NCBI GenBank assembly: GCA_036260415.1
Contig: DASZZX010000076.1
Coordinates: forward strand, 1 to 32,044
Reading direction: 5' to 3'
Length of the DNA: 32,044 bases
From: DASZZX01 sp036260415
Lineage (GTDB): Bacteria > Actinomycetota > Nitriliruptoria > Nitriliruptorales > JAHWKO01
Position 1 is the first letter of the stretch. Each line of letters opens with the position of its first letter. A program made the position numbers and the translations under genes. Shown one piece after another: positions 8,995 through 15,519 of this stretch. Below the pieces are notes generated by a model that saw nothing but the letters and a program-made list of their open reading frames with translations, did no database searches and was not told the DNA's origin.

Positions 8995-9131
8995 CGTGCG
9001 TGCGCACGGGCGCCGGTGACCGCCACGACGCACGATCCGCAAGCGGCCGAGCCCCGCCCCGCCCGTCCCGGCTGTCCCACCCGAGCGTGCGTGCGCACGG
9101 GCACCGGTGACCGCCACGACGCACGATCCGC
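8995..9131. repeat. Two 46-bp direct repeats, period 91 bp
   Basis: The segments 8995-9040 and 9086-9131 are identical over 46 bases except for one G/A change (CGGGCGCCGG versus CGGGCACCGG). The GC-rich spacers before each copy (about 8950-8994 and 9041-9085) also resemble each other, so the whole looks like a 91-bp tandem duplication. It fills the spacer between the convergent nadE and the glycine-zipper gene and ends just before the stop codon of the latter. Each copy contains the palindrome GTGCGCAC and outer GTGCGT/ACGCAC arms that could pair. Confidence 0.85.
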
Positions 9132-9133
9132 CG

Positions 9134-9751
9134 CTACCGGCCGCTGGGATCGAACCGCTCCAGCTGCGTCGGCCGGTGACGACGGAGCACCGCCACCGCG
9201 CGATCCGCTTCGCGTGAGCGGTCGGAGTGGACCCCGACGCCCACCTGTCCCGGCGCCACCCGGTGGAACGTCAGCTCCCAGGCTCGCGACATCTGCGCCG
9301 CGCTGGTCGCGCCGGTCGCGGCCCCGGTGCCGAGGCCGAGCACCGCGGTACCGGCGATCGCCGCGAGCAGCACGCCCAGGCTGTCGGGGAACGTGCCGTG
9401 CAGCACGAGTCCGCCGGCGATAGCCCCCGCCAGAGCCCCGAAGGCCGCTCCCACCAGCCCCCCGACCCACGTGCGCCGCCACATCACCCCGGCGAACGCG
9501 GCGTCCGCCTGCCGCACCCCGAGGTCAGCGGCGGCCTCGTCCGCGGCCGGCCCGAACAGGCTGATCTGTGACGCGTCGATGCCGGCCATCTGCAGCGCCT
9601 GCACAACCCGACGTGCTGCGGACATGTCCGGGAGGGTGGCGATGACGTCGTACGCCGCGAAGCGGCTCGGCGGACGCTCGCGGCGTCCCCACGGGTCGCC
9701 GGGCTGCCGCCGGGACGGTTCGAAGCGGTCGTCCGTCGCGGACACCACCAC
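9134..9751 (-). CDS. Glycine-zipper membrane protein with a possible YflT-like stress domain
   Basis: This is an uncharacterised protein of about 205 residues. After an Arg/Pro-rich head it shows a small alpha/beta unit (AAYDVIATLPDMSAARRVVQALQMAGI...ISLFG) that resembles the YflT/general stress protein 17M fold. Two glycine-rich hydrophobic segments follow (GGLVGAAFGALAGAIAGG and LLAAIAGTAVLGLGTGAATGA), then a second alpha/beta piece ending in HRPTQLERFDPSGR. The Gly/Ala pattern suggests tightly packed helices in the membrane. The start is uncertain: the GTG at 9751 is used because upstream sequence is low in complexity and probably holds the panB promoter, but an in-frame ATG at 9820 is possible and neither has a clear ribosome site. 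It is divergent from panB. Function unknown; a stress-related envelope role is only a guess. Confidence 0.6.
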   Translation of the reverse strand: MVVSATDDRFEPSRRQPGDPWGRRERPPSRFAAYDVIATLPDMSAARRVVQALQMAGIDASQISLFGPAADEAAADLGVRQADAAFAGVMWRRTWVGGLVGAAFGALAGAIAGGLVLHGTFPDSLGVLLAAIAGTAVLGLGTGAATGATSAAQMSRAWELTFHRVAPGQVGVGVHSDRSREADRAVAVLRRHRPTQLERFDPSGR

Positions 9752-9851
9752 ATCGTGCCCGAGCGCCGTTCGTCGCGCCGCAGTCGCTGTGCCACGATGG
9801 GAAGACCGCTGGACCGGCATCCGGCCGGCCGGCAGGAGCAGGAGGTCTCCC

Positions 9852-10688
9852 GTGTCCACGCACGTCCCCCCGCCGCCGCCCCCGGCCGCGCGGCACGTGA
9901 CCATCCACGACCTCACCGCGATGAAGCAGCGCGGCGAGCGTTTCCCCGTGCTGACCGCCTACGACCACCCCTCGGCCCGCATCCTGGACGACGCCGGCAT
10001 CCCGGTCCTGCTCGTCGGAGACTCGCTGGGCATGGTGGTCCTCGGCTACGACTCGACCGTGCCGGTCACGATGGAGGAGATGCTGCACCACACCCGGGCG
10101 GTCGCGCGCGGTGCCGTGCATGCGCTCGTGATCGGCGACATGCCGTTCGGCTCGTACCAGGAGGGCCCCGCGCAGGCGTTGGGCAACGCCACCCGCTTCC
10201 TCAAGGAGGGCGGCGCCGGCGGCGTCAAGCTGGAAGGTGGCGGTCCGATGGTCGAGACGACCGCTCGCCTGGTGCGGTCGGGCATCCCCGTGATGGGCCA
10301 CCTCGGGCTCACACCCCAGTCGGTGCACCAGCTGGGCGGGTTCAGGGTGCAGGGCCGCGGCGAGGACGCCGCCGCCCGAACCCTCGACGACGCGGTGGGG
10401 CTCGCCGACGCGGGAGCCTTCAGCATCGTGCTCGAGTGCGTGCCGGCCGAGTTGGGTCGGCGCGTCACCGCGGCGGTCGATGTCCCGACCATCGGGATCG
10501 GGGCGGGCCCCGACACCGACGCGCAGGTGCTGGTCTGGCACGACCTGCTCGGTCTGACCGGCGGTCGCCGACCACGGTTCGTCAAGCAGTACGCCGATCT
10601 GCGGGCGGAGATCTCGTCCGCCGTCAAGGCCTTCGCGGCGGAGGTCGCCCAGGGGGCGTACCCGACCGAGGAGCACACCTACACGTGA
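9852..10688 (+). CDS. panB: 3-methyl-2-oxobutanoate hydroxymethyltransferase
   Basis: PanB transfers a hydroxymethyl group from methylenetetrahydrofolate to 2-oxoisovalerate, giving ketopantoate, the first committed step of pantothenate and CoA synthesis in the cytosol. The GTG at 9852 has AGGAGG six bases upstream. The 278-residue TIM-barrel protein shows the metal and substrate residues expected for the family: Asp57 in VGDSLGMVVLGYDST, Asp96 in VIGDMPFGSY, Glu128 in KLEGG, and the catalytic Glu195 in SIVLECVP. The segment PTIGIGAGPDTDAQVLVWHD(L)LG is diagnostic. A short proline run (residues 6-11) precedes the conserved domain. No panC or panD is adjacent. The 3' end overlaps a 17-bp tandem repeat. 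Confidence 0.96.
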   Translation: MSTHVPPPPPPAARHVTIHDLTAMKQRGERFPVLTAYDHPSARILDDAGIPVLLVGDSLGMVVLGYDSTVPVTMEEMLHHTRAVARGAVHALVIGDMPFGSYQEGPAQALGNATRFLKEGGAGGVKLEGGGPMVETTARLVRSGIPVMGHLGLTPQSVHQLGGFRVQGRGEDAAARTLDDAVGLADAGAFSIVLECVPAELGRRVTAAVDVPTIGIGAGPDTDAQVLVWHDLLGLTGGRRPRFVKQYADLRAEISSAVKAFAAEVAQGAYPTEEHTYT

Positions 10689-10715
10689 CGGGTACCGGCA
10701 CGTGACGGGCACCGG
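10682..10715. repeat. 17-bp tandem repeat across the panB stop codon
   Basis: The unit CACGTGACGGGNACCGG occurs twice head to tail at 10682-10698 and 10699-10715, differing at one base (T versus C). The first copy contains the panB TGA stop codon. Confidence 0.85.
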
Positions 10716-10740
10716 CCTCGTGTCGGGCAGAGTGCGACGT

Positions 10741-10755
10741 GGCGGCATCGCCGCC
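10741..10755. terminator. Short hairpin between convergent panB and adenosyltransferase
   Basis: GGCGGC-ATC-GCCGCC is a perfect 6-bp stem with a 3-base loop in the 96-base spacer between two convergent genes. No T-tract is seen. It is a plausible bidirectional terminator but short enough to arise by chance in this GC-rich DNA. Confidence 0.35.
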
Positions 10756-10784
10756 TGTCCGGGAGCGTGGAGCGATGGCGCCGT

Positions 10785-11339
10785 TCAGCGCTGGCGTGAC
10801 GGCACGTGCTCTCCCTCGACCGCACGGGCCAGGACGTACAGGTAGTCCGAGAGGCGGTTGAGGTAGCGCAGCACGGTCTCGTCGGGGAGCAGATCTGCGC
10901 GCACGAGGCGGACGACCGCGCGCTCCGCACGCCGGCAGATGCTGCGGGCCAGGTCCAGCGCCGCAGCGGCGCGACCGCCACCGGGCACCACGAACCCCTT
11001 GGGCAACGGATGCTCCTCCACGACGGCGTCGATGCGCCGCTCGAGTTCCTCGACCATCGCGTCGTCCACGCGGCTGACCCCGACCTCGAGCTGGTCCCAG
11101 CGCTGGGGATCGGTGGCGAGCTGGCCGCCGACCGCGAACAGCTCGCGCTGCACCTCCAGCACGGCGTCGTGGAGAACGTGGGATCCGGCGGCGAGCTCGG
11201 CGCGCGCCAGGCCAAGGGCGCTGACCAGCTCGTCGGTGGTGCCGTACGCGTCGGTGCGTGGGTGATCCTTGGGCACGCGTCCGCCGCGGAACAGGTCGGT
11301 CTCGCCCCGGTCACCTCGCCTGGTGTAGACCTTGACCAC
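10785..11339 (-). CDS. PduO-type cob(I)alamin adenosyltransferase
   Basis: The enzyme moves the adenosyl group of ATP onto cob(I)alamin, making the coenzyme B12 form used by radical mutases and eliminases. The 184-residue protein carries the PduO-type hallmarks in order: the N-terminal ATP-binding KVYTRRGDRGETDLF (residues 3-17), the YGTTDELVSALG helix, the RSICRRAERAVVRL region with its conserved arginines, and YLNRLSDYLYVLAR near the C-terminus. Length is normal. The GTG at 11339 has GGGAG about eight bases upstream. It is convergent with panB and divergent from a small unknown gene. No cobalamin-dependent enzyme or B12 biosynthesis gene is in the window, so the partner is unknown. Confidence 0.93.
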   Translation of the reverse strand: MVKVYTRRGDRGETDLFRGGRVPKDHPRTDAYGTTDELVSALGLARAELAAGSHVLHDAVLEVQRELFAVGGQLATDPQRWDQLEVGVSRVDDAMVEELERRIDAVVEEHPLPKGFVVPGGGRAAAALDLARSICRRAERAVVRLVRADLLPDETVLRYLNRLSDYLYVLARAVEGEHVPSRQR

Positions 11340-11366
11340 GACGTCGCTCCCGTCCGTGCGCCGGTC

Positions 11367-11372
11367 AGACTA
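11367..11372 (-). promoter_or_regulatory. Candidate -10 element of the adenosyltransferase gene
   Basis: On the minus strand TAGTCT fits the actinobacterial TANNNT pattern and would give a leader of roughly 20 bases before the GTG at 11339. No convincing -35 was found, so the call is tentative. Confidence 0.3.
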
Positions 11373-11477
11373 ATCCGTTGCCTCGCCTGCCACCGGTCGA
11401 CTACCGTCGCCCTGCCCCACGACGTGCCCGTTCCTCCACGGCGTACCGTCCACGATCCGGCACCCGACGAGGACGAC

Positions 11478-11726
11478 GTGACCACCGAGATCAGGAAGTC
11501 CCCGCGGCACGCTTTCCGCGTGCTCACGCAGACCCGTACCGGCTTCGGTGGCGCCGTCATGCACGACGTGCAGTTGCAGGTCACGGCCAGCGGTGCGCTG
11601 GTGTGGGCGCGCACGTTCTCGGACAAGCGTGAGGCCGAACGCTGCCGTGAGGAGGTGGAAGCCGACCTGGACAGCCTCGGGGAGGCGGAGTTCCGCCGCC
11701 GGTGGAGCGTGCCCTCCACCGCGTGA
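11478..11726 (+). CDS. Small uncharacterised protein (82 aa)
   Basis: I do not recognise this protein. It starts at GTG 11478, with GAGGA five bases upstream, and ends at 11726. It begins with MTTEIRKSPRHAFRVLTQ, has a predicted beta-rich middle (GAVMHDVQLQVTASGALVWARTF) and a charged helix (KREAERCREEVEADLDSLGEAEFRRRW) at the C-terminus. There is no signal peptide, membrane segment or metal-binding motif; a single Cys lies in the helix. Codon use looks like its neighbours, with GC-rich third positions, and the reading frame is preserved with no stop, supporting a real gene. It is divergent from the adenosyltransferase gene and convergent with npdG. The layout, a short beta-sheet plus an amphipathic helix, would suit a small regulatory or adaptor protein, but that is speculation. 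Confidence 0.6.
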   Translation: MTTEIRKSPRHAFRVLTQTRTGFGGAVMHDVQLQVTASGALVWARTFSDKREAERCREEVEADLDSLGEAEFRRRWSVPSTA

Positions 11727-11798
11727 CGGACGACCGCACGCCGGCCCGGTCACCCGCGCCGCGGAGGACAGGACAGCGGGGCCGGTCACGGCAGGGGG

Positions 11799-12542
11799 TC
11801 AGCCACCCGGCTCGCGGCCGCCGCGAGCACCGTCGCTCGACCCCGGGGGGTGCAGGGTGCTCTCGTCGCGCTCGATCCCGTCGATCCTGAGCCCGGCGTG
11901 GACCCGGTAGCGGCGGTTGACGAACAGCAGCACCGGCGTCACGTTCTCGATGGACGCGCTGTTGCGGAGCGGTCCGCAGTCCACTCCCCACATGCCCGGG
12001 ATGTCCGCCGCGAGGTGCGCCACCCGGTGCTTGGCGCCCGGATCGTCCCCGCAGATCAGCACGTCGCATCCGACCGGGTGGTCCACGTCCCACAGACGCT
12101 TGGCCGGCACACTCTGGAACGCGCTGACGACCCGGGCGCCAGGCAGCAGTTCCTGGCACTCCTCCGCCGCCGAGCCTGCCTCCACGCGCATCGCCTTGGG
12201 TCCGACCTCGTCGAACACCATGGGGTTGACGACGCTGCAGACGAGCTTGCCGGCCACCACCGCGCGCAGGTCGGGGAGGGTGGGGCGCTGCGCCTCGTAC
12301 GGGAGCGTCACGACGACGATCTCTGACCGCGCACAGACCTCCAGGTTGGTCGCGCCACGCACGTCGACGTCGTCACCGGCCCGCGTCCGTACCCGGGCGG
12401 CGACGTCCTCCGCGCGCTCGCGGGACCGCGACCCGACGTGCACCGTGTACCCGGCTCGGCTCCACCGCGCGGCCAGACCCCGGCCCTGGGGCCCGGTTCC
12501 ACCCACGATGGCGATCTGCTCGAGGCGGTCGGGTCGCGTCAA
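11799..12542 (-). CDS. npdG: F420-dependent NADP+ oxidoreductase
   Basis: The enzyme moves hydride between coenzyme F420 and NADP, keeping the reduced F420 pool supplied. The 247-residue protein has the family's Rossmann start IAIVGGTGPQGRGLAARW (residues 10-27), the NADP-phosphate-binding GSRSRERA at 37-44, VVVTLPYEA and CSVVNPM. The segment ARVVSAFQSVPAKRL is typical of the F420-binding half. The start is a TTG at 12542 with GGAAGGA about eight bases upstream; no nearby ATG or GTG would keep the Rossmann motif. The C-terminal tail (about 20 residues, Gly/Ser/Arg-rich) looks disordered. Its presence implies the organism makes F420. It is divergent from an alpha/beta hydrolase gene. Confidence 0.92.
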   Translation of the reverse strand: MTRPDRLEQIAIVGGTGPQGRGLAARWSRAGYTVHVGSRSRERAEDVAARVRTRAGDDVDVRGATNLEVCARSEIVVVTLPYEAQRPTLPDLRAVVAGKLVCSVVNPMVFDEVGPKAMRVEAGSAAEECQELLPGARVVSAFQSVPAKRLWDVDHPVGCDVLICGDDPGAKHRVAHLAADIPGMWGVDCGPLRNSASIENVTPVLLFVNRRYRVHAGLRIDGIERDESTLHPPGSSDGARGGREPGG

Positions 12543-12628
12543 CGCTTGGATCCTTCCGGGGAAGGCGCAGGGAGCATCCCACGCCGCCGGCCCCCGCGCG
12601 GAACGGACCGCTCACAGGGAGGTGACCG

Positions 12629-12634
12629 TATACT
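12629..12634 (+). promoter_or_regulatory. Candidate -10 element of the 12692 hydrolase gene
   Basis: TATACT is close to the consensus -10 and is rare in such GC-rich DNA. It lies 57 bases before the GTG at 12692 in the spacer between two divergent genes. A clear -35 is missing; a TG lies further upstream rather than at the extended -10 position. Confidence 0.4.
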
Positions 12635-12691
12635 GCCGGCTAGCAGGGCGCCGTCCCACGATGGCGGACCCTCGTGTGGCGAGGAGGTCAC

Positions 12692-13543
12692 GTGACGCAG
12701 ACCGACCTCCCCGACCATCTGAAACTGCGCTGGCACCGCACAACCCTGGACGGGAAGGTTGCTTTCTACGGGGAGGCCGGGGACGGCCCTCCGCTCGTCT
12801 TCCTCCACGGCTGGGGCGTCAGCAGCCGCTCGTACGCGCGCATGCTCCCCGTCCTCGCCCGTGCCGGTACCCGCGTGATCGCCCCCGCGCTGCCGGGGTT
12901 CGGCAAGAGCGACGAGCTCCCGGGGCGGCTGGGATGGGAACGGCTGGCCAAGTGGCTCGATGACCTCCTCGAACACGCCGACGTAGAGGAGCCCGCCTTC
13001 TTGGTGGGCCACTCGTTCGGGGGTGGCGTGGCCGCGATGACCGCGTGGCACCACCCGCAGCGTGCCCGTTCGCTGGTGCTGGTCAACTCGGTGGGCGGTT
13101 CCACGTGGACGTCCGGCCGCAGTCTGGCCGAGCGACCGATCTGGGATTGGGGCCTGCACGTGCCCTACGAATGGGCGAGCAAGGGCTACCGCCGCGTCCT
13201 GCCGGTGGTCGTCCGTGACATCGTGGAGAACGTCGTGCGCCACCCGGGCAACATGGTGCGTGCCGGGCGTCTCGCCGCCGCCGCGGACATGCGCGGCGAG
13301 CTTGCCGACCTGCGTGCTCGCGGCTTGCCGGTGACGATCCTCTGGGGCAACCGCGACCGGGTGCTGCCGGAGGCGGCGTTCGTGTCGCTGTGCGAGGCGG
13401 CGGGCCACGACGGTGACCTCGTGCCGGGCAGCCACTGCTGGCTGCTGGCCGATCCCGAGGGCTTCGGCGAGGTGATGACGAACTCGCTGACGATCCACTC
13501 GCTGCTGACGCGTCGCCAGCAGGTACCGGGACCGATCACGTAG
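12692..13543 (+). CDS. Alpha/beta hydrolase (serine-type)
   Basis: The protein is a cytosolic alpha/beta hydrolase of 283 residues with a complete Ser-Asp-His triad: Ser108 in the elbow GHSFGGG, Asp222 in LWGNRDRVLP and His248 in PGSHCWLLADP. The oxyanion motif HGWG is at 39-42. A cap domain follows the elbow (about 135-205, including WDWGLHVPYEWASKGYRRV). The GTG at 12692 is preferred because GAGGAGG lies four bases upstream; an in-frame GTG at 12674 would put that ribosome site inside the gene. Members of this group hydrolyse esters, lactones or C-C bonds, and the sequence does not tell which. It lies alone between divergent npdG and a convergent ferritin-like gene. Confidence 0.85.
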   Translation: MTQTDLPDHLKLRWHRTTLDGKVAFYGEAGDGPPLVFLHGWGVSSRSYARMLPVLARAGTRVIAPALPGFGKSDELPGRLGWERLAKWLDDLLEHADVEEPAFLVGHSFGGGVAAMTAWHHPQRARSLVLVNSVGGSTWTSGRSLAERPIWDWGLHVPYEWASKGYRRVLPVVVRDIVENVVRHPGNMVRAGRLAAAADMRGELADLRARGLPVTILWGNRDRVLPEAAFVSLCEAAGHDGDLVPGSHCWLLADPEGFGEVMTNSLTIHSLLTRRQQVPGPIT

Positions 13544-13618
13544 CAGCGGCGTCAGACCGCGCGCGCCTCGGGCAATCGCGGGGATCGTGCGCCGGTCCGC
13601 CTTCTGCACGACCCGGCG

Positions 13619-14284
13619 TCACTCCGGCGAATCGACCCCGATGGCCGCCATGCGACGTCGGTGCTGTTCGAGGAGCGCCACGGCGGTATGACGTAGCACC
13701 TCGTCGCCGACGTGCTCTTCGAGCCGCTCGAGCAGCAGGAGCAGCGCATCGGTGCTGGTGACCGCCCCCTGGAACTCGGTCAGCGCGCTGCCGGCGATCT
13801 CGGCGGTCAGTCGACGGACCCGCTGGTGCGGCTCGCTCCCGCGCGCCACCTCCATTGCGACCTGCTCGCTGGCGTAGCGTTCGAAACCGTGGCGCTCGGC
13901 CAACGCCTCCACGACGGCGGCGGCCGTGTCAGGATCGAGGGCCGGCGCCACCGCCCGGGCGAAGTCGGCCGCCATCGGCAGGCCGACGGCGAAGAACGTC
14001 GAGGCTGACACCCAGTCGTCGACCGGCAAGCCGTCGAAGAAGGCGTCCACCCGCGCCTTCTGGTGGTCCATCGGTGGTTCCGGCAGGTCGGTGAGCTGCT
14101 CCAGCCGGTCGCGCAGCCGCCGGTACGCCTGGTGCTCTGTGACCGCGAAGGCGGCCACGCGATCGGCGGCCCGCACGTCGGGTGCGTGGCGGATCGCACC
14201 GGCCGCGACCTCGAAGGCGCGCAGCTGCGCGTAGGTCAGCGCGCCCAGCAGTTCGACGGTGGCCAACGCCAGGTCGTCGCTCAT
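13619..14284 (-). CDS. Ferritin-like fold protein (MiaE-like family)
   Basis: The 221-residue protein is all-helical and resembles the actinobacterial ferritin-like proteins related to tRNA hydroxylase MiaE. Likely di-iron ligands include Glu25 (in LRAFEVAAGA), Glu50 with nearby His51 (in AVTEHQAYRRL), and later acidic and His residues in ERHGFERYASEQVAMEV. I cannot place every ligand by eye. Family members are annotated by fold, and few have a tested activity. It starts at ATG 14284, 18 bases after the IclR-type regulator stop codon on the same strand, so the two probably form an operon and the regulator may control it. It converges with the 12692 hydrolase. Confidence 0.75.
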   Translation of the reverse strand: MSDDLALATVELLGALTYAQLRAFEVAAGAIRHAPDVRAADRVAAFAVTEHQAYRRLRDRLEQLTDLPEPPMDHQKARVDAFFDGLPVDDWVSASTFFAVGLPMAADFARAVAPALDPDTAAAVVEALAERHGFERYASEQVAMEVARGSEPHQRVRRLTAEIAGSALTEFQGAVTSTDALLLLLERLEEHVGDEVLRHTAVALLEQHRRRMAAIGVDSPE

Positions 14285-14302
14285 TGCTGCACCATGCGCG
14301 CC

Positions 14303-15079
14303 TCAGCCGGCCGTGCCGATGGGTCCCTGCTGGCCCGCGCTGCTGGCCCGGCGCGGCCGCCAACCCAGCCGTTCGCTGATCTCCCGCGCGGTGCGCAACA
14401 CCCGCAGCGCCACCGACTCCGGTTCGGGCAGCCGTGAGCTGGGCGCCACGATCCCAACCGCGGCGACCGCCCGGCCGGTGTGGTCGAAGACCGGTGCGGC
14501 CACCCCCGAGGCGCCCTGCTCGAGCTCGTCGCGTGTGAACGCGACACCGCGCTGACGGACCGGTGCCAACCCCGGATCGCGCGCTCCTTCCGGCAGGAAC
14601 GCCAGGAGGGCACGGCCATGGGCGGCGATGCCCAGCCCGTGCCGGAACCCGACCCGGTAGTTGACCTGCACGAACCGCTCGGGCGGTTCGACGACCTCCA
14701 CCACCACCAGGTCCCCGCGGTCGCGAACGGCCAGGCACGCGGTCTCGCCGGTGTCTTCCATCAGCGAGCGCAGCGGCGGACCGGCGAGCCGGCGCACCTC
14801 CAACCCCTGCGCGGCCCGCACGCCGAGTTCCAACATGGCGAGGCCCAGCCGATAGCGGCGTGTATCCGGGTCACGCGTGACGAAACCCTCGTCGGTCAGG
14901 GTCTCCAGCAGCCGGTAGAGCACGGCCCGGTCGAGATCGGTCGAGTCCGCCAGCGTGGAGACCGTCGCCCCGTCGCTGTGCTCGCCGAGTGCCTGCAGCA
15001 GAGCCAGCCCGCGCGCCAGCGTGCGCGAGCCCGTCGAGCGCCGGCCCCGGTCCCTCGACTCCTGGTCACTGTCACTCAA
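14303..15079 (-). CDS. IclR-family transcriptional regulator
   Basis: IclR regulators bind operator DNA as dimers or tetramers and respond to small carboxylates or aromatics. From the TTG at 15079 (AAGGG about 10 bases upstream) the protein has 258 residues. A winged helix-turn-helix covers about 18-80 (SRTLARGLALLQALGEHS...LDRAVLYRLLETLTDEGFV), and an effector-binding domain covers about 85-245, with GETACLAVRD, FRHGLGIAAHGRALLAFLPEG and GVAAPVFDHTGRAVAAVGIVAP as typical segments. A longer in-frame opening reaching 15337 runs into the transposon remnant and is not real. It lies upstream of a ferritin-like gene and is divergent from acetoacetyl-CoA synthetase, a common arrangement for an IclR regulator and its target. 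Confidence 0.9.
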   Translation of the reverse strand: MSDSDQESRDRGRRSTGSRTLARGLALLQALGEHSDGATVSTLADSTDLDRAVLYRLLETLTDEGFVTRDPDTRRYRLGLAMLELGVRAAQGLEVRRLAGPPLRSLMEDTGETACLAVRDRGDLVVVEVVEPPERFVQVNYRVGFRHGLGIAAHGRALLAFLPEGARDPGLAPVRQRGVAFTRDELEQGASGVAAPVFDHTGRAVAAVGIVAPSSRLPEPESVALRVLRTAREISERLGWRPRRASSAGQQGPIGTAG

Positions 15080-15202
15080 GACCCCGCCCTTCGCCGGTCC
15101 GGCGTGCGCACGTCCACCGGCTCCTCGAGGTGGGTGCTCGCGGAGCGCTCGGGCAGTCTGCGTGGGCGGCAGCCGCACGGTCAAGGGACGCTGTGAGGTT
15201 GC

Positions 15203-15415
15203 TGCTCCCAGGCGCTCCACGAGCTGATCGACGAGCGGCTGCGTGGGGGCGTCTTCACGATCGTCAAGGACCTGACCGACCCGATCGAGCTGTAGGTCAA
15301 GCACTGGGACGACAAGCCCACCCCGTTCGAGTGGCACCAGACACCGCGCAGATCATCGAAGGTCGGATGCGGCCGTGCCACGCTCGACCGCCAGCTCAGA
15401 CGGGCGATAGACCAC
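15203..15415 (+). pseudogene. Decayed C-terminal tail of an IS630-family transposase
   Basis: One frame from 15203 reads ALHELIDERLRGGVFTIV, KDLTDPIEL, stop, VKHWDDKPTPFEWHQT, and after a frame slip resumes as GRATLDRQLRRAIDH. From family knowledge this matches the end of IS630/Tc1-mariner transposases, where the usual pattern is ELTDRRLRRGVF, then a helix, then HWNDxPKPFxWxKTAxEII, KVRRGRATL and SATDH. The stop at 15293 is TAG where a conserved Trp (TGG) is expected. Two compensating indels around 15335-15362 shift the TAxQII segment into another frame. The N-terminal catalytic part and any terminal repeats are absent. The rest of the 440-base spacer (15080-15519) holds no gene that I can see, only the inverted repeat at 15453-15489. 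Confidence 0.65.
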
Positions 15416-15452
15416 GGGCCGGTAGCGATCGCCTGGTCCCCATCAGCGTGAC

Positions 15453-15489
15453 CAACGACCTTCCACCGCCCCGATCCAGACGGTCGTTG
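15453..15489. promoter_or_regulatory. Inverted repeat upstream of acetoacetyl-CoA synthetase
   Basis: CAACGACC (15453-15460) and GGTCGTTG (15482-15489) form a perfect 8-bp inverted repeat with 21 bases between. It ends one base before TAGCGT (15491-15496), a possible -10, and lies 31 bases before the GTG at 15520. It could be an operator for the divergent IclR-type regulator or a stem in the leader. No -35 hexamer was recognised. Confidence 0.45.
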
Positions 15490-15519
15490 CTAGCGTCGCG
15501 TGCACCCGAGGAGGGCATC

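Noticed and set aside
8995..9131. CRISPR array
   Set aside because: Only two repeats of 46 bp, related spacers and no cas genes.
10806..11477. An N-terminal extension of the small 11478 gene through the adenosyltransferase gene
   Set aside because: The extension is antisense to a conserved enzyme. A GTG with a ribosome site at 11478 explains the real start.
13572..13613. Terminator between the 12692 hydrolase and the ferritin-like gene
   Set aside because: The best pairing (TCGTGC with GCACGA) is only 6 bp with a 15-base loop, within chance for this GC content.
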